From the NCBI GenBank assembly GCA_019752015.1, contig JAIEMQ010000044.1, positions 205,647-269,646 of the forward strand: a stretch of DNA of 64,000 nt, given 5' to 3'. This document shows, piece by piece, positions 9,547 to 18,124 of this stretch. Every line of letters begins with the position of its first letter. Positions within the stretch are counted from its first letter, which is position 1. A model generated the notes under the pieces. It made no database searches, was not told where the DNA came from, and was given only the letters and a program-made list of their open reading frames with translations. A program made the position numbers and the translations under genes. The stretch is from Cyanobacteriota bacterium. Its GTDB lineage: Bacteria > Acidobacteriota > Vicinamibacteria > Vicinamibacterales > UBA2999.

Positions 9547-10235
9547 CTGGTAAATCGGTATTTGACGAGGACCTGAATGGCGCGGAACCCGTCGCGCCAG
9601 CCGATCTTCTTGCCCTGCGCGCGGCTGCGCGGCTCGAAGCGGATCGGCAGCTCGAGAATCGAGTGGCCCGATCGCAGCAGCTTGGCGGTGATCTCCGGCT
9701 CGATGTCGAAACGGTTGGATTCCAGGTTCAGCGACTGCGCGATCTCGCGCGTCATCACCTTGTAGCAGGTCTCCATGTCGGTGAGGCGGCCGCCGAACAG
9801 CAGGTTGGTCACACCGGTCAGCACCTGGTTGGCGAAGATCGACAGCCACGGCGCATCAGGCCGGCCGGCGAGGAACCGCGATCCGTAGACGACGCGCGTG
9901 CGGCCGTCGAGAATCGGCTGCGTCAGCTCAGCCAGCTGCGCGGGATCGAGCTCGAGATCGGCATCCTGGATCGCGACGATCGTGCCGGTCGCCTGTGAGA
10001 AGCCGATCCGGATCGCGCTCCCCTTGCCGCCGTTCTTTTCGGCATGGATGATCCGCAGCTCGGGCCGCTGCGTCACCTGGTCGAGCACGTCGCGCGTGCC
10101 GTCGGTCGAGCCGTCGTTGACGACGAGAATCTCGCGCGGCGCCGGCAGATCGATCGCGATCAGCCGCTGGATCACTTCCGCGACGGTCCGCGCCTCGTTG
10201 TACACGGGAACGACGATCGAAATCAGAGGGCTCAA
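9543..10235 (-). CDS. GT2 family glycosyltransferase (polyprenyl-phosphate sugar synthase-like)
   Basis: A 230-residue cytoplasmic GT-A fold enzyme. Motifs in order: ISIVVPVYNEARTVAEVI (nucleotide-binding strand), EILVVNDGSTDGTRDVL, NGGKGSAIRIGF, and the catalytic metal-binding DADLELDP. A C-terminal GRLTDMETCYKVMTRE region is characteristic of DPM1-like and bactoprenol glycosyltransferases. It probably makes a polyprenyl-phosphate-linked sugar for the coupled GT39-like enzyme. The start is weak: the only in-frame candidate after the upstream gene is TTG at 10235, just before SPLISIVVPVYNE. An in-frame TTG at 10340 would overlap the acyltransferase gene and adds an implausible Arg-rich leader. 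Confidence 0.88.
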   Translation of the reverse strand: MSPLISIVVPVYNEARTVAEVIQRLIAIDLPAPREILVVNDGSTDGTRDVLDQVTQRPELRIIHAEKNGGKGSAIRIGFSQATGTIVAIQDADLELDPAQLAELTQPILDGRTRVVYGSRFLAGRPDAPWLSIFANQVLTGVTNLLFGGRLTDMETCYKVMTREIAQSLNLESNRFDIEPEITAKLLRSGHSILELPIRFEPRSRAQGKKIGWRDGFRAIQVLVKYRFTR

Positions 10236-10263
10236 AGGGTCCGCGGTGTCGTTGAAGAACGGT

Positions 10264-11019
10264 TCATGCGTCGAGGAGTGCGGTCTCCACGGTCTGCGCC
10301 GCCGGGCTGTTGCGCTCGACCTTCCGCACCGGCACGCCAACGTACACGGACTCGGCGTCGAGCCTGGTGCCCTTGAGCACCACGCTCATCGCGCCAATCT
10401 GGCACTTCTCACCCGCTTCGACGTTGATGCCCACCATGCTGCCAAGACCGACGGTGCAGAACCGTCCCAGCTTCACCGTGCCGGTCTTCACCATGCCGCC
10501 CTCCACAGTATGACCCGAGAGGTGGACGTTTTCGCCAAGAACCACGCCGTCGCCAAAGTCGAGCATGTTGTGATCGGAGATCGACAGGCTGTTGATATGG
10601 ACGCCGCGTCCCATCCGCGCGCCGTTCCACCGCATGTAGAGCGACCACAGGAATGAAGCGCGGAAGAACGTGCCCACCAGCACGCGGACGACGTGCGTGG
10701 AGATCATGTAGCGCGACCAGTCCAGCAGCGGCCACTCGAGATCGCGCAGCTTCCATGCTCCATTCGGCGCCGTTCGCCAGCCGCAAATCCTGGTGGACAG
10801 CGCCGACAGCCCGATCAGCGCGAACGCGAACACCAGATACGCCGGCAGCAGCGACATGGCGACCACGGCGGGCCGCAGAATCCACTGGTCGGGCACGAGC
10901 GCCACGCTCCACGTCCAGAAGGAAAACGCCGGCAACACCGAGAGCCCGAACACCACCGTTTCCACGACGAAGATCGACACCACGAACCACGCGACGCGAC
11001 CGGCCTGCGCTGGAGTCAC
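10264..11019 (-). CDS. Membrane-anchored hexapeptide-repeat acyltransferase
   Basis: A 251-residue protein. The N-terminal 80 residues contain two to three hydrophobic helices (WFVVSIFVVETVVFGLSVL and AVVAMSLLPAYLVFAFALIG). From about residue 125 a left-handed beta-helix is visible through imperfect hexapeptides (ARMGRGVHINS, LDFGDGVVLGENVHLSGH, VKLGRFCTVGLGSMVGINV, EAGEKCQIGAMSVVLKGT). Such proteins O-acetylate glycans. The layout recalls the C-terminal half of Pls/PosA-type proteins without the adenylation part. It heads the three-gene glycan block. Start is GTG at 11019; the region upstream is the start of a 7-bp repeat tract shared with the divergent hydrolase gene. Confidence 0.85.
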   Translation of the reverse strand: MTPAQAGRVAWFVVSIFVVETVVFGLSVLPAFSFWTWSVALVPDQWILRPAVVAMSLLPAYLVFAFALIGLSALSTRICGWRTAPNGAWKLRDLEWPLLDWSRYMISTHVVRVLVGTFFRASFLWSLYMRWNGARMGRGVHINSLSISDHNMLDFGDGVVLGENVHLSGHTVEGGMVKTGTVKLGRFCTVGLGSMVGINVEAGEKCQIGAMSVVLKGTRLDAESVYVGVPVRKVERNSPAAQTVETALLDA

Positions 11020-11040
11020 GCGGCGCAGGGTACCATAAGA

Positions 11041-11124
11041 GTTAAGAGTTAAAAGTTAAGAGTTAAAAGTTAAAAGTTAAAAGTTAAGAGTTAAGAGTTA
11101 GGAGTGGGGAGTGAGGAGTTGAGA
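11041..11124 (+). repeat. Twelve 7-bp tandem units spanning the start of the hydrolase gene
   Basis: Twelve consecutive 7-bp units from 11041 to 11124, consensus GTKARGA (GTTAAGA, GTTAAAA, then GTTAGGA, GTGGGGA, GTGAGGA, GTTGAGA). The first nine lie upstream of the hydrolase gene. Unit ten begins with its GTG start codon at 11104 and unit nine supplies AGGA, so the ribosome-binding site and start codon are both repeat-derived. A closely related unit (AAAGTTA) recurs at 27302-27336. Confidence 0.93.
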
Positions 11125-11865
11125 GACCAGCTCGTTTTGATTCCCGGGATCGACGGCACCGGCAAACTTTTCTACCGGCAGATTCCCGGCCTCGAAGAAC
11201 ATTTCTCGGTGACGACGACACGGCTCCGCGACGAGGCCCGGTCGATGGACGATCTGGTCGCCGATCTTCACGACGAGATCACGCGCGTCGCCGGCGATCG
11301 ACGCGTCTCGCTGCTCGGCGAGTCGTTCGGCGGCGCCCTGACTCTCAGTTACGCGATCGCGCATCCCGAGCGCGTCGAGCGGCTCGTCGTCCTGAATTCG
11401 TTCGCGCACTTCGGATCGCAGGCGCGTCTGTGGCTCGGCTATCACCTGTTGCGCGCCGCGCCCTGGGGCATGATGCGCATTGTCCGGCAGTTGAACGCGC
11501 GGCGCATGCACTCGCCGCAAACCGGGCGCGACGAGATCCGGCGCTCTCACGAGCTGATGCGATCCGCGACCCGCGAAGGCTACCTGTCGCGGATGCGCAT
11601 CCTGCGCGACTACGACATCCGCGATCGCCTGCCCTCGATCGCGGCGCCGGTGCTCTACCTCGCCGCCGATCGCGACACGCTGGTGCCGTCGGTCGAGCAG
11701 GCCCGATTGATGAGCGCGCTGACGCCCGGCGCAACGATGCGCGTGCTCGAGGGCCACGGTCATAGCTGCCTGATCGCGCCGGACATGGATCTGGCCGCCA
11801 TCATCAACGAATGGCTTGCCCGCCGTAGCCTCGGCGAAGGCGGGATCACGCGTGCGCCTCGTTAG
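11104..11865 (+). CDS. Alpha/beta hydrolase
   Basis: A 253-residue alpha/beta-fold hydrolase. The oxyanion-hole strand is LVLIPGIDGTGKLFY, the nucleophile elbow is GESFGG (Ser about residue 77), the acid is probably Asp in AADRDTLVP, and the histidine is in GHGHSCLIAPD near the C-terminus. The short cap and length fit esterases or acyl hydrolases of the MenH/BioH size class; the substrate is unknown. The first seven codons (GSEELR after the start) are written by the 7-bp repeat. GTG at 11104 and TTG at 11119 are both possible starts, each preceded by GGAG. The 3' end overlaps the CoA-transferase gene by 14 bp, so the two are probably co-transcribed. Confidence 0.87.
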   Translation: MGSEELRDQLVLIPGIDGTGKLFYRQIPGLEEHFSVTTTRLRDEARSMDDLVADLHDEITRVAGDRRVSLLGESFGGALTLSYAIAHPERVERLVVLNSFAHFGSQARLWLGYHLLRAAPWGMMRIVRQLNARRMHSPQTGRDEIRRSHELMRSATREGYLSRMRILRDYDIRDRLPSIAAPVLYLAADRDTLVPSVEQARLMSALTPGATMRVLEGHGHSCLIAPDMDLAAIINEWLARRSLGEGGITRAPR

Positions 11866-12634
11866 CATGGCGCAGAACGTGCCCGGACCGGTGGCGGTCT
11901 CGCGGCTCGTCACCGAGGGATGGCGTGCCGTCAAGATCGAGCCGCCGTGGGGCGATCCGCTCGAGAGCCTCTGCAAGACGTGGTACGACGATCTGCATCG
12001 CGGCGTGACCATCGAGCGGATCGACCTGAAATCCAACGACGGCCGCGCGCGCGTTGCTGCACTGCTCGGCGAGACCGACGTCTTCTTCGCGAGCCACCGG
12101 CCGTCGGCGCTCGAGCGGCTCGGTCTCGATGCCGCCGCGCTCCGGCGAACGTTTCCATCGCTCCGTCACGTGAACATTGTCGGGGACACTGTCAATCCCG
12201 AGGAGCCAGGACACGATCTGACGTATCAGGCTCGCGCCGGACTGCTCGGCCCCGATTTGCCGTTGACGCTGATCGGCGACATGGCCGGCGCGGAACGCGC
12301 GCATGCCGCGATCAAGGACGTGATGCACCGGCCCGGCGCCGGCATGGTCGTCGGGCTATGTGACGTGCTCCGTGATCTCGCGGCGCCGTTGTATCACGGG
12401 CTGACCGCGGCGGGCGGTCAGCTCGGCGGCGGCAATCCCGCCTACGCGATCTATCCCGCGCGCGAAGGCGCAATTGCGGTGACGGCGCTCGAGGCGCACT
12501 TCCGCGCCAGGCTGTATGAAGGGCTGGGACTGGTGGACGGCGCGGATCCTGGTGCCATCTTTGCGACCCGAACTGCGGACGAGTGGGAGCAGTGGGCAAT
12601 TGCGCGCGACATCCCGCTCGTGGCGCTGCGCTGA
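11852..12634 (+). CDS. Short family III CoA-transferase (CaiB/BaiF-like)
   Basis: A 260-residue member of the family III CoA-transferase/alpha-methylacyl-CoA racemase group. Family hallmarks are RLVSMAQNVPGPVAVSRL at the N-terminus (nucleotide-fold strand), KIEPPWGDPLES, the HDLTYQARAGLLG segment, and GDMAGAERAHAAI, whose Asp aligns with the catalytic aspartate that forms the acyl anhydride. Typical members are about 400 residues and form interlocked rings; this one lacks most of the C-terminal domain but does not look broken, since it ends cleanly in a conserved-looking EEWEQWA-like helix. GTG at 11852 is chosen because it gives the usual family start; ATG at 11867 is an alternative. It probably moves CoA between short acids. 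Confidence 0.78.
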   Translation: MRLVSMAQNVPGPVAVSRLVTEGWRAVKIEPPWGDPLESLCKTWYDDLHRGVTIERIDLKSNDGRARVAALLGETDVFFASHRPSALERLGLDAAALRRTFPSLRHVNIVGDTVNPEEPGHDLTYQARAGLLGPDLPLTLIGDMAGAERAHAAIKDVMHRPGAGMVVGLCDVLRDLAAPLYHGLTAAGGQLGGGNPAYAIYPAREGAIAVTALEAHFRARLYEGLGLVDGADPGAIFATRTADEWEQWAIARDIPLVALR

Positions 12635-12637
12635 ATA

Positions 12638-12690
12638 CGGTGCCCGTCCCCCATTTTCTCCCTGCCACAGGGATGATTGGGGACGGAGCA
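12638..12690. repeat. REP-like nested hairpin
   Basis: Imperfect outer arms GCCCGTCCCC (left) and GGGGACGGAGC (right) enclose a perfect inner hairpin CCCTG-CCA-CAGGG. It lies directly after the CoA-transferase stop and before the decarboxylase remnant. It could be a REP-like element or a bidirectional transcript end; there is no clear U-tract. Confidence 0.4.
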
Positions 12691-12699
12691 AATCGCACA

Positions 12700-13110
12700 A
12701 TGCACAAACACGTTTTGGAAATTGCGTACGCCATCGCAGCGCGCTACTTCGATGAGGTTGCCTCACGACACGTTGGCGGCACGACCACGCGGAATTCGCT
12801 GAAGAGCGCGCTTGGCGGGCCGCCGCCTCACGGCGCTTCAATCCGATGGCGGTGTTGAAGTGCTGCGTCGCGCCGGCTGGAATGTCGAAACGCAGGGTCT
12901 GCAGCACGCGCCGCGTATCCGGGTGATCGCAGGCGCGGAAGTCCACATCTCGGTTAGCGCGCGGCGCTACCTCGGATTCGGCCAGGTGCTGGTCCAATTC
13001 AGGGATGCCAAGACGACCTTGCGCGTGATCGCCGCGGCGCAGGCTGACGGCACGTGCCGGGCCGGCGGTTCGTTGTGGCAGAACCGGCAGGCCGACGCGA
13101 TCATCAGGTG
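12700..13110 (+). pseudogene. Decayed group II PLP-dependent decarboxylase
   Basis: Two fragments in different frames together resemble a group II pyridoxal-phosphate decarboxylase (aromatic-amino-acid/glutamate decarboxylase-like). From ATG 12700 the frame reads HVLEIAYAIAARYFDEVASR and then SLKSALGGP, matching the N-terminal helix and 'GGPLP' segment of the family. After a frame change near 12830 it reads EVLRRAGWNVETQGLQ, then APRIRVIAGAEVHISVSARRYLGFG, matching the mid-domain 'GWDVE-GL-GAP-I-V-VG-E-H-S' block that precedes the active-site region. The roughly 100 residues that should lie between are missing, as are the PLP lysine domain and the C-terminal half. The 3' remnant abuts the convergent secreted-protein gene. 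The call rests on motif memory, not alignment. Confidence 0.6.
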
Positions 13111-13112
13111 TT

Positions 13113-13811
13113 TCAGCGCTTCCTGGCCGGCGTCTTCTTCGGCGCCTTCTTCGGCGCCTTCGGCGGCAGACCCGGACGATACTCGAGCATCACGTTGCTG
13201 ATCGTCGCGATCGGCCGGCCGGGACTCGAGAAGTTATCGACGCCGTCCGGCCGCATCACCGACAGCTTCTCGCCGAGGATCGAGACCTGTTCGCCGACAT
13301 CTTCCGGCAGCTCCATCTGGATGAATTCCGATCCGATCGGGGCGACGGCCTTGACGCCGCCCGGCCCCGCGCCGCCGCCGATTCGATCGAATAAATCGTG
13401 CTCCGTCCGGAACTCGCTCTGGATCACGGCGCGATCGACCAGCGTGTTGTCCATGGTCAGCACGCCCACCGTCGCCGTGTATTTGCGGTACGCCTGCTTC
13501 GATTTCACGAGCTCCGCGGAATAAGTGTGGCGGTTGTGCAGCTCGAAGCCGATCGTGACTGGGCCGCGATGCGGGGGAATCGTGATGACCACCCCCTCCC
13601 TGGGATTGTTGCCGGTCAGCACATCGCAAAACTGGCGGCCGGTCGCCACGCCGACACCGAGCTCCGATGAACATTTCCACTCGGCCTGGATGCGTGAGAT
13701 CGGAATGTCGGGCACCTTCTGGGCGGCCTTCCGGGAGGTCTTGCGTGCCTGCGCATCGACGGCGGGAGTTGCGAACACGGTTGCACACAGAACTGCGATT
13801 GCCAGACGCAT
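13113..13811 (-). CDS. Secreted protein of unknown function
   Basis: A 232-residue protein with a signal peptide (MRLAIAVLCATVFATPAVDA) and a mature domain I do not recognise. Visible features are two cysteines (EWKCSS and RQFCDVL), a beta-rich region (GVVITIPPHRGPVTIGFELHNRHTYS), the segment GGGAGPGGVKAVAPIG, and a Lys/Pro-rich basic tail (PPKAPKKAPKKTPARKR). The tail could bind nucleic acid or polyanions, or be a cell-wall-facing extension. The ATG at 13811 is chosen over an upstream in-frame start because it opens the signal peptide. It is divergent from the TonB-receptor gene and convergent with the decarboxylase remnant. Confidence 0.75.
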   Translation of the reverse strand: MRLAIAVLCATVFATPAVDAQARKTSRKAAQKVPDIPISRIQAEWKCSSELGVGVATGRQFCDVLTGNNPREGVVITIPPHRGPVTIGFELHNRHTYSAELVKSKQAYRKYTATVGVLTMDNTLVDRAVIQSEFRTEHDLFDRIGGGAGPGGVKAVAPIGSEFIQMELPEDVGEQVSILGEKLSVMRPDGVDNFSSPGRPIATISNVMLEYRPGLPPKAPKKAPKKTPARKR

Positions 13812-13915
13812 GATCTCAGTATATCGTTCGACTGCACGTGGATGGCTCGTCGCATGCACCCAGCCTGTGCCGTCAGGTGTCTTGTCTGTCGTGTGTTGAA
13901 CCCGGAGGAGAAGCA

Positions 13916-16762
13916 ATGAATCAAGTACGAGTATGGATAGCGGCCCTGGCTCTACTGGCGATGGCAGTGTGCCCCGTCTCCGCGCAGGTGCAGACGGGAT
14001 CGATCCTCGTCCGCGTCACCGATGCGCAGGGCGGCTCGGTGCCCGGCGTCTCCGTTACGCTGACGAGTCCGGTGCTCGTGTCCGGAACGATGACCGGCGT
14101 GACCGATAGCGGCGGTGTCAACCGGTTCCCGTCGCTGCAGCCGGGTGTCTACTCGGTGAAGCTCGAACTGCAGGGGTTCCGGACGGTCGTTCGCGAGAAC
14201 GTTCAGGTCGTGGTCGGTGCCACGGTGCCGCTGGACATCCAGCTGAGCGTCGCGACAGTCGCCGAAACCGTCACGGTGACCGGCACGTCGCCGGTCGTGG
14301 ATACGACCACCGCGAACACCAGCGTCAACCTGAGCGAGCAGTTGCTCCAGGCGACTCCGGGTGGGCGCGACATCTGGTCGCTCGTCGAATACAAGGTGCC
14401 GAGCTTGTTGATCACGCGGCCGGATGTCGGCGGCACGTCCGGTGGATTACAGGGTGTGTTCAACGCGCGCGGCACTCCGAGCTCGCAGAATTCCAGCTAT
14501 CTGAACGGCATCAACGTCGGCGACCCGGCGGCGATTGGCGCGGCGGGCTTCTATTACGATTTCGACGCCTTCGAAGACATTCAGGTCTCGACCGGCGCGC
14601 ACGACATCAGCGTGCCCACCGGCGGCGTATTCCTGAATATGGTCACCAAAAGCGGCGGCGAGAACTGGCGCGGCCGCGCCACGTTTGCATGGCTGGGCGA
14701 CGCCACGCAAACGCAGAACATTGACAACAATCTGTTGCGATACGGATTCCGCCCCGAAACCAACAGCGTCGACTATACGTCGGATGCCAACTTCAGCACC
14801 GGTGGTCCATTGATCGCGCGCAAGCTGCGCATCTTCACGTCGTTGCGGGACTGGCGGGTTCACGTCAACGTCCCCGCGGCCTTCTCGACGCTCGTGCTCG
14901 ACAGGACCGACATCACCTCAGGCTTGATTAACGCGAACTATCAGATGAGCGAGAACAGCCGGCTGACCGGCTTGTATTCGCGCCAGTACTACAAGAAACC
15001 GAACCGGTTCCTCGCCGGCTCGAACACGCTGGTCAAGGAATCGACCAGCAACGAGGACGATGTGTTCGACATCTACCAGGTGCTGCTCAACTCGGTCGTC
15101 ACCCAGCGGTTCTTCATCGACGCCCGCGTCGGTCTGAACCGCATCTTCTTCCCCACGTACCTGAACGGCAACGACCAAACGCTGCTCGATTCAGCCACCG
15201 GCATCCGCACGCGAAATTTCACGACCGGCACCGAGCGCTGGCGCGATCGCTACCAGTTGAACACCACCGGCCAGTACTACGTGGACGAAGCGCTTGGCGG
15301 CCGTCATGAACTCAAGTTCGGCGTCGACTATTCAAACATGCCGGTGGAAAACCGGGTCTCACGGTTCGACGACGTCGACCTGACCTACAACAGCGCGACC
15401 GGCCTGTCACAGAACGTCACGCTCTACGGCACGCCGTTCTTCTCGAAGACAGCGCTCAGCGTGCTGGCACTCTATGCGCAAGACGCGATGTCGTTGAAGC
15501 GATTGACGGTCACCGCCGGGCTGCGTTGGGAACAGCTGAATGGCTACCTTCCGGCGCAGAGCAGCCCGCCGAGCCGCTTCTTCCCGAACCTGCAGCGCGA
15601 CTGGCCGAAGGTGCCGAATGTCGTCAACTGGAAAACCATCGGCCCGCGCATCAGTGCCGCCTACGACCTGATGGGTAACGGGCGGACGGCGCTGAAGGCC
15701 GCCGCCGGCCGCTACTACTACGTGATTGCTTCGGGCGGCGGCATTCTCGACGGCTTCAATCCGAACGGCAATTATCAGGAGACCTACGGCTGGAACGACG
15801 TCAACGGCGACCGTCGCTTCCAGCCCGGCGAACAGACTGGCACCGCCGTCATATCGCGCGTCGATACCTCGACGGTGTCCGTCGATCCTGACTACCGGCG
15901 GCCGTTCACCGACGAACTGACCGGCGGGCTCGACCACGAATTGTTTCCACTCCTGCGCCTCAGCGCCATCGGCACCTATCGCGCTGAGAAAGACGTGCTC
16001 GCGACCTCGAACCCGGCCAATCCCTACGACACGTTCCTGACGACGCGGCCCGATAACGGCCGCGACGGCGTCGCCGGCACGGCCGATGACGGCACGTTCC
16101 AGTTTTACAACCGCACGTCCACGGCGGTGAACCGCACGCTCTTCACCAATGATCCGACCTTCCGCCAGACCTACAAGGGCATCGAGATCACCGGGACCAA
16201 ACGCATGGCGAACCGGTGGCAGATGGTGATGGGCTACACCTACAGCCAGACCCGTCAGCGCGGTCTCAGCGTCAGCACGAACCCCAATGCCCTGATCAAT
16301 GCCGAGGGTCCGGTCACGGGACAAATTGGCGATCGGCCGCATCAATTCAAGCTGACCGGCACCTACATCCTGCCGTGGTACGACATCGGCTTCGCCGCCA
16401 ATCTGAACCGGCAAAGCGGCGCGGCGCTGACGCGGCAGGTGAACACCGCGCAGACCGTGGGCGGCAATACGACAGTCAACGTCGAGCCGCTTGGGTCGTA
16501 CCGCCTGCCGACGCGGACCGCCGCGGACCTGCGATTCTTCAAGACCGTGAACTTCAGCTCACGCAGCCTGGAGCTCTCTGTCGACGTGCACAACGTGACC
16601 AACACCAACACGGTGTGGGACGCGCGCACCCTTGGTGGGACGATCAACCTGCGCCAGAACGGCGACCCCAACGGCACGATCAACACCGTGCCGCAGTTCG
16701 GTTCACCGGCACAGGTCTACGGGCCCCGGAACGTCCGTTTCAACGCGGCGTTCCGGTTCTAG
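13916..16762 (+). CDS. TonB-dependent receptor with carboxypeptidase regulatory-like domain
   Basis: A 948-residue outer-membrane receptor. The signal peptide ends in CPVSAQ. Residues about 27-110 form the carboxypeptidase regulatory-like domain ([20 protein letters not shown], then [20 protein letters not shown]). The plug region carries [21 protein letters not shown] and [20 protein letters not shown]. The barrel ends in FNAAFRF. A calcium-like acidic repeat ([16 protein letters not shown]) sits in an outer loop near residue 640. Start is ATG 13916 with a strong GGAGGAG 6 bp upstream; longer readings are not needed. Its stop overlaps the convergent folE stop by 4 bp. The ligand is not predictable. 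Confidence 0.93.
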   Translation: MNQVRVWIAALALLAMAVCPVSAQVQTGSILVRVTDAQGGSVPGVSVTLTSPVLVSGTMTGVTDSGGVNRFPSLQPGVYSVKLELQGFRTVVRENVQVVVGATVPLDIQLSVATVAETVTVTGTSPVVDTTTANTSVNLSEQLLQATPGGRDIWSLVEYKVPSLLITRPDVGGTSGGLQGVFNARGTPSSQNSSYLNGINVGDPAAIGAAGFYYDFDAFEDIQVSTGAHDISVPTGGVFLNMVTKSGGENWRGRATFAWLGDATQTQNIDNNLLRYGFRPETNSVDYTSDANFSTGGPLIARKLRIFTSLRDWRVHVNVPAAFSTLVLDRTDITSGLINANYQMSENSRLTGLYSRQYYKKPNRFLAGSNTLVKESTSNEDDVFDIYQVLLNSVVTQRFFIDARVGLNRIFFPTYLNGNDQTLLDSATGIRTRNFTTGTERWRDRYQLNTTGQYYVDEALGGRHELKFGVDYSNMPVENRVSRFDDVDLTYNSATGLSQNVTLYGTPFFSKTALSVLALYAQDAMSLKRLTVTAGLRWEQLNGYLPAQSSPPSRFFPNLQRDWPKVPNVVNWKTIGPRISAAYDLMGNGRTALKAAAGRYYYVIASGGGILDGFNPNGNYQETYGWNDVNGDRRFQPGEQTGTAVISRVDTSTVSVDPDYRRPFTDELTGGLDHELFPLLRLSAIGTYRAEKDVLATSNPANPYDTFLTTRPDNGRDGVAGTADDGTFQFYNRTSTAVNRTLFTNDPTFRQTYKGIEITGTKRMANRWQMVMGYTYSQTRQRGLSVSTNPNALINAEGPVTGQIGDRPHQFKLTGTYILPWYDIGFAANLNRQSGAALTRQVNTAQTVGGNTTVNVEPLGSYRLPTRTAADLRFFKTVNFSSRSLELSVDVHNVTNTNTVWDARTLGGTINLRQNGDPNGTINTVPQFGSPAQVYGPRNVRFNAAFRF

Positions 16763-17418
16763 TCGTCGCTGTGGTGTGATCCTTGTGGAAGCGGCAGTCC
16801 TGTGATCGACAGGCTGCCGCTTCGCAGTTTCAGCAGCTCGAGGAATTCCATCCGCGTCCGCGCCTGATCGCGGAACGCGCCGAGCATCGCGCTCGTGATG
16901 GTGTACGAATTCTGTTTTTCCACGCCGCGCATCGCCATGCAGAGATGCGTCCCTTCACACACGACCGCCACGCCCAGCGGCTGGATCTTGTCCAGGATCG
17001 TGTGCGCGATCTGGTTGGTCAGCCGCTCCTGCAGTTGCAGCCGCCGCGCGAAGATGTCGACCAGCCGCGGAATCTTGCTGAGGCCGATGACCTTGCCGTT
17101 CGGAATGTAGGCAACGTGGCACTTGCCGAAGAACGGCAGCAGGTGGTGTTCACACATGCTGTAGAAGTCGATGTCGCGGACGATGACCATCTCGCTATAA
17201 TCGACGCTGAACAGCGCCCCATTGAGCATCGCATCGATGTCTGCTGAGTATCCGCTCGTCAGAAAGCGCAGCGCTTTGTCGACACGGCGTGGCGTCTTGA
17301 CGAGTCCCTCGCGCGACGGGTCCTCGCCAAGCTCCACCAGCAGCCGCTGGATGAGATCCTGCATCCGGTCATTGTATGTCTCGGCCGCGTTGGGCGTCGC
17401 GACAGCCTCTGGTGCCAT
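16759..17418 (-). CDS. folE: GTP cyclohydrolase I
   Basis: Converts GTP to 7,8-dihydroneopterin triphosphate, the first step of folate/pterin synthesis. About 219 residues. Zinc ligands are visible in CEHHLLPF (Cys and His) and in [10 protein letters not shown] (second Cys). The pterin pocket segments [29 protein letters not shown] and [12 protein letters not shown] match the family almost residue for residue. The N-terminal region [21 protein letters not shown] is also typical. The start is uncertain: ATG at 17418 is used, 17445 and 17364 are also in frame. The 5' end overlaps the divergent TPR gene, so at least one of the two starts may be further in. Confidence 0.95.
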   Translation of the reverse strand: MAPEAVATPNAAETYNDRMQDLIQRLLVELGEDPSREGLVKTPRRVDKALRFLTSGYSADIDAMLNGALFSVDYSEMVIVRDIDFYSMCEHHLLPFFGKCHVAYIPNGKVIGLSKIPRLVDIFARRLQLQERLTNQIAHTILDKIQPLGVAVVCEGTHLCMAMRGVEKQNSYTITSAMLGAFRDQARTRMEFLELLKLRSGSLSITGLPLPQGSHHSDD

Positions 17419-18118
17419 ACCGACATTGGATGCGCGTATCGCCATCCAGGTTCCCGCCGGCGATCCGGACGCCCTCTACAAGGATCGCGAGAACCTGGTG
17501 AGCGCGAAAAAGGCAACGGACATCTGGGCGGGGCGTCTCGCCGCGAATCCACGCGACTTTGATTCCGCGTACAAGCTCGCACAGGCGCGTTACTGGCTCG
17601 GAACCAACGGCCTGCCCGAGCCGGAACGCAAGGCGGCGCTCGAGGCCGGCATTGCCGCCGCGCGATCCGCAATCGCGCTCGACCCGAAGCGGCCCGAAGG
17701 CCACTTCTGGCTCGCCGCGAACATGGGCGCGCTTGCCGAATCGTTCGGCCTGCGCCAGGGCATCAAGTACCGCGGGCAGATCAAGGACGCGCTGCTCGCC
17801 ACGCTGAAACTCGATCCGGCATTCCTTGATGGCTCCGCCGATCGCGCGCTCGGACGCTGGTACTACAAAGTGCCGGGCCTGTTCGGCGGCAGCAACAAGC
17901 AGTCGGAAGCGCACCTGCGTAAGTCGCTCACCTACAATCCGGACAGCATCATCTCGCACATCTTCCTCGCCGAGACCCTTGCCGACATGGGCCGCAAGGA
18001 CGAAGCCCGCAAGGAATGCCAGGCGGCGATCGATGCGCCGTTCGATCCCGATTGGACGCCGGAGGACAAGCGGTTCAAGGAAACCGCCAAGCGACTACTC
18101 CGCGATCTGCAGCGCTGA
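17351..18118 (+). CDS. TPR-type helical repeat protein
   Basis: About 255 residues of alpha-helical repeats. The start at ATG 17351 gives a possible signal peptide ([20 protein letters not shown]). The repeats include [98 protein letters not shown], and [23 protein letters not shown]. The pattern of a Trp/Tyr-rich concave face is shared with acidobacterial TPR proteins of unknown function. It ends 6 bp before the histidine kinase gene, so the two may be co-transcribed. The 5' end lies antisense over the folE start. Confidence 0.8.
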   Translation: MRSCIRSLYVSAALGVATASGAIPTLDARIAIQVPAGDPDALYKDRENLVSAKKATDIWAGRLAANPRDFDSAYKLAQARYWLGTNGLPEPERKAALEAGIAAARSAIALDPKRPEGHFWLAANMGALAESFGLRQGIKYRGQIKDALLATLKLDPAFLDGSADRALGRWYYKVPGLFGGSNKQSEAHLRKSLTYNPDSIISHIFLAETLADMGRKDEARKECQAAIDAPFDPDWTPEDKRFKETAKRLLRDLQR

Positions 18119-18124
18119 GCGCTC

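Noticed and set aside
9547..9849. N-terminal extension of the GT39-like gene
   Set aside because: The extra residues are a frame-shifted reading of the GT2 gene; the ATG in the ATGA overlap is the natural start.
11041..11124. Reading the tandem repeats as a CRISPR array
   Set aside because: Units are 7 bp without spacers and no cas genes are present.
12356..12997. Minus-strand frame of 213 residues over the CoA-transferase end and decarboxylase remnant
   Set aside because: No recognisable domain; the plus strand gives family matches on both sides.
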